Below, piece by piece: positions 5,822 through 15,085 of a stretch of DNA of 21,074 bases. Numbering within the stretch: position 1 is the first letter of the stretch; each line of letters opens with the position of its first letter. Origin of the DNA: an uncultured Azospirillum sp. (lineage in GTDB: Bacteria; Pseudomonadota; Alphaproteobacteria; Azospirillales; Azospirillaceae); NCBI RefSeq assembly GCF_946480385.1, contig NZ_CAMLJP010000109.1, positions 1 through 21,074 on the forward strand, written 5' to 3'. The position numbers and the translations under genes are program-made. Under the pieces are notes generated by a model. That model saw only the letters and a program-made list of their open reading frames with translations. It was not told the origin of the DNA and did not search any database.

Positions 5822-8440
5822 ATGACGGACCAGGGCGCAAGCGTTCCAACCAGCCATCCATCCACTGGCGGGCGCCGCGGCGCCGGGATCCGTGGCCGTC
5901 TTCTCGCGGCCTTCGGTGCGGTCGCCGCCACCAGCGTCCTGGCGGGCGGTGTCGGCTGGCTCGCCTTCGACATCATCGAAAGCCGGGTCGACCGCATCGC
6001 CGGCGTGACATTGCCCTCCCTCACCACCGCCCAGCGGATGGCGGAGGAAAGCGCCCGGATGGCCGCCGCCGCTCCGGTTCTGGCCGCGGCGGTCAGCCAG
6101 CAGGACCGCAAGGCCCTGATCGACGATCTGGCCGGCCGTGCCCGCCGTCTTCATGAGGCGACCGACCGGTTGGAGAGCGCCTACCCGCAGGACCCCCGCG
6201 TCGAGGCGCTGCGTGGGCGGCTGCGGGCTATGACCGACACGCTGGCCGCGCTGGATCGGCTGGTGGAAAGTCGGCTCGACGTGGCGGAGCGGTCGGCCGA
6301 CAGGCTGGCAGCTCTGACCGCCACTCATCACCGTTTTCTCAGTGACCTCGCCCCGCTGGTGGAGGCCGGCGCCGCCGACACCCGTGGTGCCGCCACCCTG
6401 GTCGGCAGCGTCACCGAACGCGAGCTTCAGGCGATGACCGACGCCGGGGCCGATCTTGCCAGCAGCTATGAACTGCGTGCCAGCATGGCATCTATGGCGC
6501 TGAGCCTGACCCGCGCCACCGGGGCCGACAAGACCAGCGTCGTCGACACCTATGAACGCGGCTTTCGCCGGCTGAGCGACCAGATCGCGCCGCTGCTGAC
6601 AGCGGCGGAGGTGCCGGGTGGCGAATCCGTGCGCCGTGCGGTCCAGCGCCTGCTGGAACTGGGGGGCACGGCAGGTGGCGACGACGGCGCCTTTTCCATC
6701 CGACGCCGCCAGTTGGCCGGCAACCTCGACCCTGCCGAAGCCTTGCGGCTGGAGGATCGTGCCCGCGTTCTGCGCGGCGAGGTCGAACGGCTGGAAACCG
6801 CGGTTCTGGGCAAGCTTCAGCTCCATGTCCGCGAGAGTCGCGAGAATCTGGAAAAGGCCCAGGCCACGCTGCGTAGCGACATTGGCAACGCCGTCGATGC
6901 CCTTCTGACCCAGGGAGTTCCCAGCCTGCGGCGGCGGCTGGAACTGGCCGCGGCGGGCAATCTGATTGCCGGCACGCTGGCCGAGGCCGGCGGCGCACCG
7001 GGACTGGACCGGCTGACGGCGCTCCGCCCGGTCTATGAAACGGCTGCCCGCGATCTGGCCGCCCGTTCCACCGATGAAATGACCGGTTTGACCGGCAAGC
7101 TGATCGCCTTCGGCGCCGGCGACGACGGGCTGTTCGCCCTGCGCGCGCAGGAACTGACGCTCGCCGCACGGGAGAACGCCGCGCTTGGCGAAAGTCGCGC
7201 CATCGCCGAGCAGCTGGGCGCGGAGGTCGCCACCCTGGTCGCCGCGGTGGCGGAGGATGCCGAACGCTCCGCCCGCACGACCCATGACGCCATCGGCCAG
7301 GGCCGGCGCTGGCTCACCGGCTTGGCCCTGTTCAGCGTACTAAGCGCTGCGCTGATCGTCTGGCTCTACGTCGGGCGGCGGATCGTCGCCCGGCTGATCC
7401 GGTTGGAAGGCGCGATGCGGGCCATCGCTGGCGGCGACCTCGACACGGCGGTGCCCGACCGTAACCAGGGGCGCGGCCAGGACGAGATCGATGCGATGAC
7501 CGGTGCGCTCGCCGTATTCCGCGACAATGCCATCGCCACCCGCACCGCAGAGGTGGCGGCGGAGGCGGAGCGGGAGAGCGCTGCACGGGAGCGCCGTGGC
7601 GTTCTTCTCGATCTCGCCAGCCAGTTCGAGGCGTCGGTGAAGGAGGTGGCGGACAGCGTCGCGGCCATGGCCGGCACCGTCCATCAGGGCGCCGACAGCA
7701 TGACCCGCAGCGCCGGCCAGACCAGCAGCGAGGCGACCAGCGCGCTTCTCGCCTCCAGCGAGGCGAGCGCCAACGTGGAAAGCGCCGCCGCCGCGGCGGA
7801 GGAGCTGGCGCGCTCCATCGAGGAGATCGCCCGTCAGGTCAACCGTTCTGCCGGCATCGCCCGCGACGCGGTTGAGGACGCCGGCCACACCAACCGCGTG
7901 GTCGATTCCCTGTCCGGCGCCACCGAGCGGATCGGCGAGGTGGTCGGGCTGATCAACCAGATCGCCAACCAGACCAACCTGCTGGCGCTGAACGCCACCA
8001 TCGAGGCGGCACGGGCCGGGGAGGCGGGGAAGGGCTTCGCCATCGTCGCGGGAGAGGTAAAAGCGCTCGCTGCCCAGACCGCCCATGCCACCGGCGAGAT
8101 CGCCGGCCAGATCGCCACCATTCAGGCAACGACGGGGCAGGTGGTCGGTGCCATCCAGGCTATCGTCCGCACAGTGACCGCCATCGACGAAATCTCCGGC
8201 AGCATCGCCGCGGCGGTCGAGCAGCAGGGGGCGGCCACCCAGGAGATCGCCCGCAGCGTCGCCGACGCCGCCCGCGGCACCAACCGCAGCTCGGCCAGCA
8301 TGCGCTCGGTCACCGATACGGCCGAACAGACCGGCCGATCGGCCGGCGAATTGCTGGCCGCGTCGCAGAGCATGACCGGCCAGACCGCACGCCTGCGCCA
8401 GGAGGTCGACAATTTCCTGGTCGCCGTTCGGCGGCGCTAG
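5822..8440 (+). CDS. Methyl-accepting chemotaxis protein with a large TorS-like periplasmic domain
   Basis: An 872-residue transmembrane chemoreceptor. A first membrane helix at about 27-49 (ends GGVGWLAF) is followed by about 450 periplasmic residues, almost all predicted helix with many Arg/Glu/Leu/Ala heptads. A second helix follows at about 498-519 ([15 protein letters not shown]), then HAMP (to about 575) and a cytoplasmic signalling domain whose hairpin tip is near 710-750 ([20 protein letters not shown]). The segment after helix 1 ([20 protein letters not shown]) resembles the start of the TorS sensor domain. TorS reads its ligand through a binding protein of the TorT/RbsB fold. The ATG at 5822 has AAGGGG seven bases upstream; an in-frame TTG at 5789 lies in the hairpin and is unlikely. 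No C-terminal CheR/CheB pentapeptide is visible. Position 93 bases after the binding-protein gene suggests a role in taxis to the same sugar. Confidence 0.9.
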   Translation: MTDQGASVPTSHPSTGGRRGAGIRGRLLAAFGAVAATSVLAGGVGWLAFDIIESRVDRIAGVTLPSLTTAQRMAEESARMAAAAPVLAAAVSQQDRKALIDDLAGRARRLHEATDRLESAYPQDPRVEALRGRLRAMTDTLAALDRLVESRLDVAERSADRLAALTATHHRFLSDLAPLVEAGAADTRGAATLVGSVTERELQAMTDAGADLASSYELRASMASMALSLTRATGADKTSVVDTYERGFRRLSDQIAPLLTAAEVPGGESVRRAVQRLLELGGTAGGDDGAFSIRRRQLAGNLDPAEALRLEDRARVLRGEVERLETAVLGKLQLHVRESRENLEKAQATLRSDIGNAVDALLTQGVPSLRRRLELAAAGNLIAGTLAEAGGAPGLDRLTALRPVYETAARDLAARSTDEMTGLTGKLIAFGAGDDGLFALRAQELTLAARENAALGESRAIAEQLGAEVATLVAAVAEDAERSARTTHDAIGQGRRWLTGLALFSVLSAALIVWLYVGRRIVARLIRLEGAMRAIAGGDLDTAVPDRNQGRGQDEIDAMTGALAVFRDNAIATRTAEVAAEAERESAARERRGVLLDLASQFEASVKEVADSVAAMAGTVHQGADSMTRSAGQTSSEATSALLASSEASANVESAAAAAEELARSIEEIARQVNRSAGIARDAVEDAGHTNRVVDSLSGATERIGEVVGLINQIANQTNLLALNATIEAARAGEAGKGFAIVAGEVKALAAQTAHATGEIAGQIATIQATTGQVVGAIQAIVRTVTAIDEISGSIAAAVEQQGAATQEIARSVADAARGTNRSSASMRSVTDTAEQTGRSAGELLAASQSMTGQTARLRQEVDNFLVAVRRR

Positions 8441-8654
8441 CGGCAGGAGCCACCGTGTAACGTCTACTGATGGCCGCGTCCGTTCTCAGCGGCATTCTCA
8501 CTCGCAATCACCGACATCGAGAGTCCCTTTCCAAAGGCGAGTCTTCGCACCCATCGCCGGATGACGGAGCGACGAATGGCCGGCAGCCCTGTTCTCTCCG
8601 GTGCTGGTGCCGTGCGGATCGTCCGGCATCCGACCGCAGACGAAAGGGGCGAAG

Positions 8655-9287
8655 ATGGACTCGAAGCGCGAACACGGCGGACTCGACCGGCGCGGTTTCC
8701 TCGGCGTGGGCGCGGGGACGGCCGCAACGCTCCCCCTGCTGTCGAGCCTGGCCGGTGCCGCCACGCCGCCCTCGGGAACGCCGCCCCCGGACCTGCAGAC
8801 GGATCCGCGGGCGGCGACCAATGTCACGCTGCGGATCAACGGCCAGGACCATCGTCTGGCGCTCGACCCCCGCACGTCGCTTTTGGACGCGCTGCGCGAC
8901 CATGCCGGATTGACCGGAGCGAAGAAGGGCTGCGACCACGGCCAGTGCGGCGCCTGTACGGTGCTGGTGGACGGCACCCGCGTGCTGTCCTGCCTGACCT
9001 TCGCCGTGATGGCGCAGGGCCACGAGGTCATCACCATCGAAGGGCTGGCCGGTCCCGGCGGCGAGTTGCATCCGATGCAGCAGGCCTTCATCGACCATGA
9101 CGCCTTTCAGTGCGGCTATTGCACGCCCGGCCAGATCATGTCGGCGGTCGCCTGCGTGCAGGAAGGTCATGCCCAAAGCGATGCCGACATCCGCGAATAC
9201 ATGAGCGGCAATCTCTGCCGCTGCGCCGCCTACCCCAACATCGCCGCTGCCGTCAGACAGGCGAAGTCCGAGATGGAGGGCGCCTGA
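8655..9287 (+). CDS. paoA: Periplasmic aldehyde oxidoreductase, [2Fe-2S] subunit
   Basis: This 210-residue iron-sulfur subunit of a xanthine-oxidase-family molybdoenzyme passes electrons from the Mo centre to FAD. It carries a twin-arginine signal (DRRGFLGVG, residues 11-19, then an Ala/Leu stretch), so the folded complex should be exported to the periplasm, as in E. coli PaoABC (YagTSR). Plant-type ferredoxin ligands are C93, C98, C101 and C113. The second helical [2Fe-2S] site uses C153, C156, C188 and C190 ([10 protein letters not shown] and NLCRC motifs). All eight cysteines are present. The ATG at 8655 has AAAGGGG upstream; an ATG at 8601 in frame would place the Tat motif 18 residues deeper and lacks a good ribosome site. 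Only one base separates its stop from the next ATG. The exact aldehyde substrate is unknown. Confidence 0.9.
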   Translation: MDSKREHGGLDRRGFLGVGAGTAATLPLLSSLAGAATPPSGTPPPDLQTDPRAATNVTLRINGQDHRLALDPRTSLLDALRDHAGLTGAKKGCDHGQCGACTVLVDGTRVLSCLTFAVMAQGHEVITIEGLAGPGGELHPMQQAFIDHDAFQCGYCTPGQIMSAVACVQEGHAQSDADIREYMSGNLCRCAAYPNIAAAVRQAKSEMEGA

Positions 9288-9288
9288 C

Positions 9289-10287
9289 ATGCGGCCATTC
9301 CAGTATCAGCGCGCCGACACGCTGGAAGGCGCGGTGAAGGCGGCCGGCACCGGCGGCGCCACCCAATTCATCGCCGGCGGCACCACGCTGAGCGATCTGA
9401 TGAAGCTGGACGTCATGAGGCCGGAACGGCTGGTCGACGTCAACCCAGCCAGCAGCGGACCGGCCGGGCGGATCGAAGCGACCGGCTCCGGGTTGCGGCT
9501 GGGCGCCCTGGTCCGCATGGCCGAGGCGGCCGAGCATCCGGCGGTCAAGACGGACTATCCGGTTATCGCTCAGGCGCTGCAACTGGCGGCCAGCCAGCAG
9601 ATCCGCAACATGGCCAGCCTCGGCGGCAACCTGCTTCAGCGGACACGGTGTGAATATTTCCGTCAGGTCTCCTGGCCCTGCAACAAGCGCGAGCCCGGCA
9701 GCGGCTGTGCGGCGATGGACGGGGTGAACCGCCTGCATGCGGTGCTCGGCACCAGCGACGCCTGCATCGCCTCCTACCCCGGCGACTTCGCGCAGGCGCT
9801 GGTGGCGCTGGATGCGGTGGTCGAGACGGTGAGGGAGAAGGGCGGCTCCCGCCGCATCCCGCTGTCCGACCTCCACCGCCCGCCCGGCGATACGCCGCAG
9901 GTGGAAACGGTGCTGGAGCCGGGCGAAATGATCGCCGCCATCACGGTCCCGGCCGGTCCTTGGACGCGGCGCTCGCTCTATCTGAAAATTCGCGACCGCG
10001 ATTCCTATGCCTTCGCGCTGGCCTCTGCCGCGGTGGCGCTGGACCTGGACGGGGAAACCGTGCGCGAGGCTCGCATCGCATTGGGCGGTATCGCCACCGT
10101 GCCCTGGCGGGCCCGCGAGGCTGAGGCGGCCCTGCGCGGCAAGAATCTGGACGAGGCCGCCGCCACCGCCGCCGCGGAGTTGGCGCTGGCGGGGGCGCAG
10201 CCGCGCGGCGACAACGCCTTCAAGGTGCCGCTCGCCAAGCAGACGATCGTACGCGCCCTGATGGACGCCAAGCGGATGGAGACGTGA
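9289..10287 (+). CDS. paoB: Periplasmic aldehyde oxidoreductase, FAD-binding subunit
   Basis: This 332-residue FAD-binding subunit of the molybdenum hydroxylase has the flavin motif FIAGGTTLSDLMK near residues 27-39 and ASLGGNLLQR near 109-118. Just after it comes a Cys-bearing insertion (C121, C131, C140, C159; segments RCEYFRQ, PCNKREPGSGC and TSDACIASYPGD). In the E. coli PaoB type and related 4-hydroxybenzoyl-CoA reductases such an insertion holds an extra [4Fe-4S] cluster, so one is expected here. The C-terminal CO-dehydrogenase flavoprotein domain follows from about residue 210. The gene starts one base after the paoA stop, and its own stop is one base before paoC, so the three subunits are translationally coupled. 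It has no signal peptide and presumably leaves the cell by hitch-hiking on PaoA. Confidence 0.9.
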   Translation: MRPFQYQRADTLEGAVKAAGTGGATQFIAGGTTLSDLMKLDVMRPERLVDVNPASSGPAGRIEATGSGLRLGALVRMAEAAEHPAVKTDYPVIAQALQLAASQQIRNMASLGGNLLQRTRCEYFRQVSWPCNKREPGSGCAAMDGVNRLHAVLGTSDACIASYPGDFAQALVALDAVVETVREKGGSRRIPLSDLHRPPGDTPQVETVLEPGEMIAAITVPAGPWTRRSLYLKIRDRDSYAFALASAAVALDLDGETVREARIALGGIATVPWRAREAEAALRGKNLDEAAATAAAELALAGAQPRGDNAFKVPLAKQTIVRALMDAKRMET

Positions 10288-10288
10288 G

Positions 10289-12610
10289 ATGGGCCCGGAT
10301 CAGAAGACCGTGTCGGACCGGAACGCCGCCGCGCCGGAGCCGAAGCGGAACATGGGCCGTCCGGTTCCCCGCTACGACGCCCGGCTGAAGGTGACCGGAG
10401 AGGCGCGCTATCCGGCCGACGAGCCGCTGAACAACGTTGCCCACGGCGTGCTGGTGACCAGCGACATCGCGCGGGGCAGGCTGACGCGCCTTGACCTGTC
10501 GGAGGCGCAGGCCGTCCCCGGCGTCATCGAGATCCTGACCCATGAGAACGCCGAGGGCCTGGACCAGCTGAAGTTCGGCAATGGTGTCGCCACCTCGGTC
10601 TCTCCTCTGACGGACACCCGCATCTGGCATGACGGCCAGATCGTCGCCCTTGTGCTGGCCGACAGCTTCGAGGCGGCGCGCGAGGCGGCATACCGCGTCA
10701 AGGCGGACTATGAGGCTGAGAAGCCGAGCGCCGGCTTCGACGCGCCGGGTACCGAAACCGTACTGGCGAAGGACGCGGTGCCAAGCCACAAGGAGGATCC
10801 GGCGGCCGGCGACCTGGAGGCCGCCCTGCGCTCCTCCCCCGTGACAATCGATGTGCAGTATTCGACCCCCACCCAGCACCACAACCCGATCGAGATGTTT
10901 TCCACCACCTGCTTCTGGGCCGGCGACCGGCTGACCGTCTATGAGCCGAGTCAGTTCGTTTATGGCTTCCGCGAGAATGTCGCCAAGCAGCTCGGCATCG
11001 ATCCGGAGAAGGTGCGGGTGGTCAGCCGCTTCGTCGGCGGCGCCTTTGGCTCCAAGGGGCCGATGTCGCCGCGCACTGGCATCGTGGCGCTGGCCTCGCG
11101 GCGGATCGGGCGTCCGGTGCGCTGCGTGGTCAGCCGCGCCCAGGGCTTCACCACGGCCACCTACCGGGCGGAGACGCGGCACCACATCCGCATGGGCGCC
11201 ACCCCGGACGGCAAGATCACCGGCTTCGGCCACGAGGGATGGGAGATCACCTCGCGCCCCGACCCCTATGTGGTGGCCGGCACCGACACGACCGCCCGGC
11301 TCTATGGCTATGGGGCGGTGTGGACGCGGGTCAACATGGTCAAGGCCGACCGCAACACCCCCGGCTACATGCGCTCGCCGCCCGAGACGCCCTATGTCTT
11401 TGCGCTGGAAAGCGCCATGGACGAGCTGGCGGTGGCTCTGAAGATGGACCCGGTGGAGCTTCGCCGGATCAACGACACCATGACCGACCCCATCAGCGGC
11501 AAGCCCTACACGAGCCGGTCGCTGATGGAATGCTACGACGCTGCAGCCGAGGCCTTCGGCTGGTCAAAGCGCAACCCGGCGGTGGGCGCGATGCGCGACG
11601 GCGACTGGCTGATCGGCTGGGGCTGCGCCACCGCGGTCTATCCCACCCACATGGGGGCCGCGGCGGCGCGGGTGCGGCTGACCGCCGACGGCAGCGTCCG
11701 GGTGCAGACCGCCGCGCACAAGATCGGCACCGGCGCCTACACGGTGATCGGCCAGATGGCGGCCGAACGGCTGGGCGTTCCGGTCGAGGCGGTGGTGGTG
11801 GAACTGGGCGATACGGAGCTGCCGCCGGCGCCGGTGGCCGGTGGCTCCAACACCACGGCGACCGTCTGTTCCACCGTGCTGACCGCCTGCGACGCCATTC
11901 GCGGCAAGCTGTTCCACGCCGCGGTGCGGGCCAAGGACGGTCCCTTCGCCGGCCGTGATCCCGCAACGCTCGATCTGCGCGACGGCGGCGTTACGGCAAG
12001 CGGTGATGCGGGCGGTTCAACGGAAGCGCTGGCGGAGCTGTTCGGCCGCATGGGAATCGGCGCCATCGAGGAATATGCCGAGTGGATGCCGGAGGGCGTC
12101 CCGCCGGATTCCCTGCGCAAGCTCTACAACGGCAGCAGCACGCTGAAGGGCGGCTCCAAGGGCGACAAGATGATGTACGCCTTCGGCGCGGAGTTCGTGG
12201 AGGTCCGCATCAACGCCCGCACGCGCGAAATCCGCGTGCCGCGCATCGTCGGCGCCTTCGCCGGCGGGCGGATCATGAACACCCGCACGGCCCGCAGCCA
12301 GCTGATGGGCGGCATGATCTGGGGCATCAGCTCCGCCCTGCACGAGAAGACGGAGATCGATCGGCGTGCCGCGCGCTACGTCAACAAGAACATCTCCGAA
12401 TATCTGGTGCCGGTGAATGCCGACATCGAACAGCTGGAGGTGATCCTGGTGCCGGAGGAGGACCGGGCGGTCAATCCCGCCGGAGTCAAGGGGCTGGGTG
12501 AGTTGGGCAATGTCGGTACGGCCGCCGCCATCGCCGCTGCCGTCTATCATGCGACCGGCAAGCGCATCCGCGACCTGCCGATCCGGATTGACGACCTGAT
12601 CTCGGCCTGA
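10289..12610 (+). CDS. paoC: Periplasmic aldehyde oxidoreductase, molybdenum-binding subunit
   Basis: The 773-residue catalytic subunit should oxidise aldehydes to acids at a Mo-pterin centre. The N-terminal a/b-hammerhead domain is seen as RYDARLKVTGEARYPADEPL and continues with HGVLVTSDIARG. Mo-cofactor segments include VSRFVGGAFGSKG (about 245-257), GYMRSPPETPYVFALESAMD, and the C-terminal GVKGLGELGNVG, whose Glu (E738, 35 residues from the end) is the conserved catalytic base. No signal peptide is visible, fitting export with the Tat-tagged small subunit. No XdhC/PaoD-like maturation factor or cytidylyltransferase gene follows; the next gene is an unrelated PRC-barrel protein. Length is slightly above E. 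coli PaoC. Family assignment is firm; substrate is open. Confidence 0.92.
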   Translation: MGPDQKTVSDRNAAAPEPKRNMGRPVPRYDARLKVTGEARYPADEPLNNVAHGVLVTSDIARGRLTRLDLSEAQAVPGVIEILTHENAEGLDQLKFGNGVATSVSPLTDTRIWHDGQIVALVLADSFEAAREAAYRVKADYEAEKPSAGFDAPGTETVLAKDAVPSHKEDPAAGDLEAALRSSPVTIDVQYSTPTQHHNPIEMFSTTCFWAGDRLTVYEPSQFVYGFRENVAKQLGIDPEKVRVVSRFVGGAFGSKGPMSPRTGIVALASRRIGRPVRCVVSRAQGFTTATYRAETRHHIRMGATPDGKITGFGHEGWEITSRPDPYVVAGTDTTARLYGYGAVWTRVNMVKADRNTPGYMRSPPETPYVFALESAMDELAVALKMDPVELRRINDTMTDPISGKPYTSRSLMECYDAAAEAFGWSKRNPAVGAMRDGDWLIGWGCATAVYPTHMGAAAARVRLTADGSVRVQTAAHKIGTGAYTVIGQMAAERLGVPVEAVVVELGDTELPPAPVAGGSNTTATVCSTVLTACDAIRGKLFHAAVRAKDGPFAGRDPATLDLRDGGVTASGDAGGSTEALAELFGRMGIGAIEEYAEWMPEGVPPDSLRKLYNGSSTLKGGSKGDKMMYAFGAEFVEVRINARTREIRVPRIVGAFAGGRIMNTRTARSQLMGGMIWGISSALHEKTEIDRRAARYVNKNISEYLVPVNADIEQLEVILVPEEDRAVNPAGVKGLGELGNVGTAAAIAAAVYHATGKRIRDLPIRIDDLISA

Positions 12611-12686
12611 CGGACGCGGCGGTGGGCGGACCGGCATCATGGCCGTGGACGGAAGCGATGACCAAGACTCGCTGGTCCGAAGCATT

Positions 12687-12708
12687 GGCCATCCCCTGAT
12701 GGATGGCC
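12687..12708 (+). terminator. Hairpin after the paoABC operon
   Basis: GGCCATCC (12687-12694) pairs perfectly with GGATGGCC (12701-12708) around a 6-base loop, 77 bases after the paoC stop. No T run follows, so it is a weak intrinsic terminator at best. It separates the oxidoreductase operon from the PRC-barrel gene. Confidence 0.45.
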
Positions 12709-12810
12709 GCCGCCCGCGATCCCGATGGAGTCTAAATTCAAATCGGCTTTCCGCGGTATTTCATGGAGAATCATCCACAACCCGAGCTTCCGTGTCTTAC
12801 AATATTTAAT

Positions 12811-12835
12811 GGAACCGGTTCCTTCTCGCGTAGTT
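12811..12835 (+). promoter_or_regulatory. Candidate EcfG (general stress) promoter of the PRC-barrel gene
   Basis: GGAAC (12811-12815), 16 bases, then AGTT (12832-12835) differs in one base from the alphaproteobacterial EcfG consensus GGAAC-N16/17-CGTT. The start codon is 37 bases downstream. The -35 lies in a perfect 12-bp palindrome GGAACCGGTTCC (12811-12822), which could alternatively be an operator. PRC-barrel proteins are frequent members of EcfG stress regulons, which supports the assignment. Confidence 0.5.
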
Positions 12836-12871
12836 GTCCGGGCATACCGCAACGGCAAGAGGGGAATTTCC

Positions 12872-13735
12872 ATGAAGGCGCATCTGCTCGCAGCCACGGG
12901 TATTCTTACACTGATCGCCGCCGGTCCGGTCTCGGCGCAAACCGCAACCGGTAAGACCATGACCAACGGTCAAAATGCCGCATCCGACCGCTCGGTGGCG
13001 GGCGCCGCCGTGGTTCCCATCGCCAAGTGGGACGGCAGCGCGATGCGTGACGGTTACAGTGCTGAAGCCCTGATCGATACCGACGTCTACAGTGCCAATG
13101 GCGACGAGATTGGCGAGGTCCAGAACATCGTTGTCGGCCCGAACGGCCAGATCCGGTCGCTGATCGTCGAAGTCGGCGGCTTCCTCGATATCGGCGACAC
13201 ACATTTCTCGGTGCCGTGGAAGCAGGCGACGATCAGCCCGGACGTGGAGCGAGTCACCGTTCCGATCACCGATAAGAATTATCGCGACTACAGCCTGTTC
13301 GGCGGCTTCGGCGAAGACTACCGAGGCACCGACGCCGGCGTGCGCAAGGTCGACGACGACGCCGATGCACGTGGCCGCGCCTGGAAGGTCAGCGAGCTTC
13401 TCGACGACAACGTCCGGCTGTCCGACGTCCGCGGCTACGGCTATGTCGACGACCTGATCTTCGACAAGGGCGGCAAGCTTCAGGCGGTGGTGACGCAGAC
13501 GGATGTCGGCTTCGGTGGCCATGGCCCCTACGCCTATCCCTTCTACGGCTATGCGAACGGCTTCGATCCTGGGGCGGACTATTACCAGCTGCCCTATGGC
13601 CGCAACGACGTCGCCAACCTGAACCGCTTCGACTACAACAGTTACGGCGTGCTGTATCCGGATTACGACGGGATCACCAACCGTGTCGCCGGTTCAAGTG
13701 GGAGCGCGGCCACGCCGAACGGCACGTCGCGCTAA
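12872..13735 (+). CDS. Secreted PRC-barrel protein with two PRC domains
   Basis: A 287-residue exported protein with a signal peptide (MKAHLLAATGILTLIAAGPV, cleavage after VSA near residue 22). The mature part has a low-complexity linker, then a first PRC-barrel-like domain at about 60-143 (VYSANGDEIGEVQNIVVGP, FLDIGDTHFSVPW) and a second at about 168-215 (DVRGYGYVDDLIFDKGG). The C-terminal 70 residues are rich in Tyr, Gly, Asp and Asn. PRC-barrels are small beta-barrel modules found in photosynthetic reaction centre H subunits, RimM and many periplasmic stress proteins; no enzymatic role is implied. The frame is open upstream to 12725, but AAGAGGGG (12857-12864) and the signal peptide fix the start at the ATG at 12872. 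Likely envelope or desiccation/osmotic stress protein, judged from the EcfG-like promoter. Confidence 0.82.
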   Translation: MKAHLLAATGILTLIAAGPVSAQTATGKTMTNGQNAASDRSVAGAAVVPIAKWDGSAMRDGYSAEALIDTDVYSANGDEIGEVQNIVVGPNGQIRSLIVEVGGFLDIGDTHFSVPWKQATISPDVERVTVPITDKNYRDYSLFGGFGEDYRGTDAGVRKVDDDADARGRAWKVSELLDDNVRLSDVRGYGYVDDLIFDKGGKLQAVVTQTDVGFGGHGPYAYPFYGYANGFDPGADYYQLPYGRNDVANLNRFDYNSYGVLYPDYDGITNRVAGSSGSAATPNGTSR

Positions 13736-13791
13736 GCCGCCCGCATCGCCTTGAGGGGCAGAGTGGAAATTAACGGCGCGTGCAAATGACG

Positions 13792-13832
13792 ATGGGGCCG
13801 CATCCGGGAAGGGTGCGGCCCCATTTCCTTTT
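13792..13832 (+). terminator. Strong intrinsic terminator of the PRC-barrel gene
   Basis: ATGGGGCCGCA (13792-13802) pairs perfectly with TGCGGCCCCAT (13814-13824), an 11-bp stem with an 11-base loop, followed by TTTCCTTTT. It lies between two convergent genes. The T-rich side favours the plus strand, so it serves the PRC-barrel gene first and may also block antisense entry from the thiolase side. Confidence 0.85.
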
Positions 13833-13846
13833 CAGACGATCCGGCC

Positions 13847-15046
13847 TCAGCCGACGCGCTCGATGGCGATTGCCGTGGCCTCACCGCCGCCGATGCACAG
13901 CGAGGCCACCCCGCGCGTCAGACCGCGCGCCGCCAGCGCGTGCAGCAGCGTCACGATCAGCCGCGCCCCAGTTGCGCCGATGGGATGGCCGAGCGCACAA
14001 GCCCCGCCATTGACATTCAGCCGGTCGGACGCGATGCCCAGATCGCGCTGTGCCGCCATGGCGACGACGGCGAATGCCTCGTTGATTTCGAACAGGTCGA
14101 CGTCGCCCACCGACCAGCCGACCTTGTCCAGCAGCTTGGCGATCGCCGGAATTGGGGCTGTGGTGAACCAAGCCGGATCCTGACTGTGGGTGGCATGGCC
14201 GCGGATCTCCGCCAGGATCGGCAGGCCGGCGGCTTCGGCGACCGAGCGCCGCGTCAGCACCAGTGCCGCGGCACCGTCGGCATTGGCGGACGAACTGGCG
14301 GCGGTGATGGTTCCGTCACGGCGAAAAGCCGACTTCAGCGCCGGGATCTTGTCGGGCGAGACCTTCAGCGGATTCTCGTCCTGCTCGACCAGCCGGTCGC
14401 CACCCTTGGCGGGCACGGCGACGGGCACGATCTCCGCCGCGAAGGCGCCGCTTTCCACCGCCGTTCGGGCGCGCGTCAGCGTTTGGACCGCATAGGCATC
14501 CTGTTCGGCGCGGGTGAATCCGTAAGTCTCCGCCGTCGCCTCGCCGAAATCGCCCATGGCTCGGCCGCCCTCATAGGCGTCCTCCAGCCCGTCCAGCATC
14601 ATGTGGTCCAGCAGCCGGTCATGGCCGATGCGATAGCCGCCACGCGCCTTCGCCAGCAGATAGGGGGCGTTGGACATCGACTCCATGCCACCGGCCACCA
14701 CGATGTCGGCCGAACCGGCGCGGATCAGGTCATGAGCCAGCATGGTGGCCTTCATGCCCGAACCGCAGACCTTGTTGATGGTCGTGGCCCCCGTCGCGTC
14801 GGGCAGCCCGGCGCAGCGGGCCGCTTGCCGGGCCGGCGCCTGCCCCTGTCCGGCCGGAAGCACGCAGCCCATCAGCACCTCGCCGACGCTGGCGGGCGGC
14901 AGACCGGCCCGCTGCACTGCCGCCGCGATGGCGCGGGCGCCGAGTGCGGTTGCCGGCAGTGCCGCAAGCTCTCCCTGGAAGCGTCCGAGCGGCGTGCGGA
15001 CGGCGGACACGATAACGACGGGATCCTGGTCGGAAGTGGGGTTCAT
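13847..15046 (-). CDS. Acetyl-CoA acetyltransferase (thiolase)
   Basis: This is a thiolase II type enzyme of 399 residues that condenses two acetyl-CoA to acetoacetyl-CoA or cleaves 3-ketoacyl-CoA, in the cytosol. The catalytic set is complete: nucleophilic C94 in NKVCGSGMKA, H354 in CALGHPIGATGAR and C384 in LCIGGGEAT. The motifs GGMESMSNAPYLL and FEINEAFAV also fit, and lengths and spacings match PhaA/AtoB enzymes. The last motif reads GGGEAT where GGGMG is usual, a mild oddity. The ATG at 15046 has GGAG ten bases upstream; a GTG two codons earlier is also possible. It is divergent from a TetR gene, with a pair of operators between them, so it is the likely regulatory target. Could serve polyhydroxybutyrate synthesis, ketone metabolism or beta-oxidation; no phaB or phaC is nearby. 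Confidence 0.92.
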   Translation of the reverse strand: MNPTSDQDPVVIVSAVRTPLGRFQGELAALPATALGARAIAAAVQRAGLPPASVGEVLMGCVLPAGQGQAPARQAARCAGLPDATGATTINKVCGSGMKATMLAHDLIRAGSADIVVAGGMESMSNAPYLLAKARGGYRIGHDRLLDHMMLDGLEDAYEGGRAMGDFGEATAETYGFTRAEQDAYAVQTLTRARTAVESGAFAAEIVPVAVPAKGGDRLVEQDENPLKVSPDKIPALKSAFRRDGTITAASSSANADGAAALVLTRRSVAEAAGLPILAEIRGHATHSQDPAWFTTAPIPAIAKLLDKVGWSVGDVDLFEINEAFAVVAMAAQRDLGIASDRLNVNGGACALGHPIGATGARLIVTLLHALAARGLTRGVASLCIGGGEATAIAIERVG

Positions 15047-15085
15047 GGTCACAGGTCTCCGGGTTCACGGCTCAATGGGTCGCTG

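Noticed and set aside
5705..7285. A 526-codon antisense open frame opposite the chemoreceptor gene
   Set aside because: Shadow of the MCP: Gly/Gln/Arg-rich without domain features. The MCP motifs on the plus strand are conclusive.
8470..9100. Overlapping plus-strand frames upstream of and inside paoA
   Set aside because: They lack ribosome sites and are frame shadows of the Tat-signal iron-sulfur subunit. The 214-base gap 8441-8654 showed no convincing promoter or gene.
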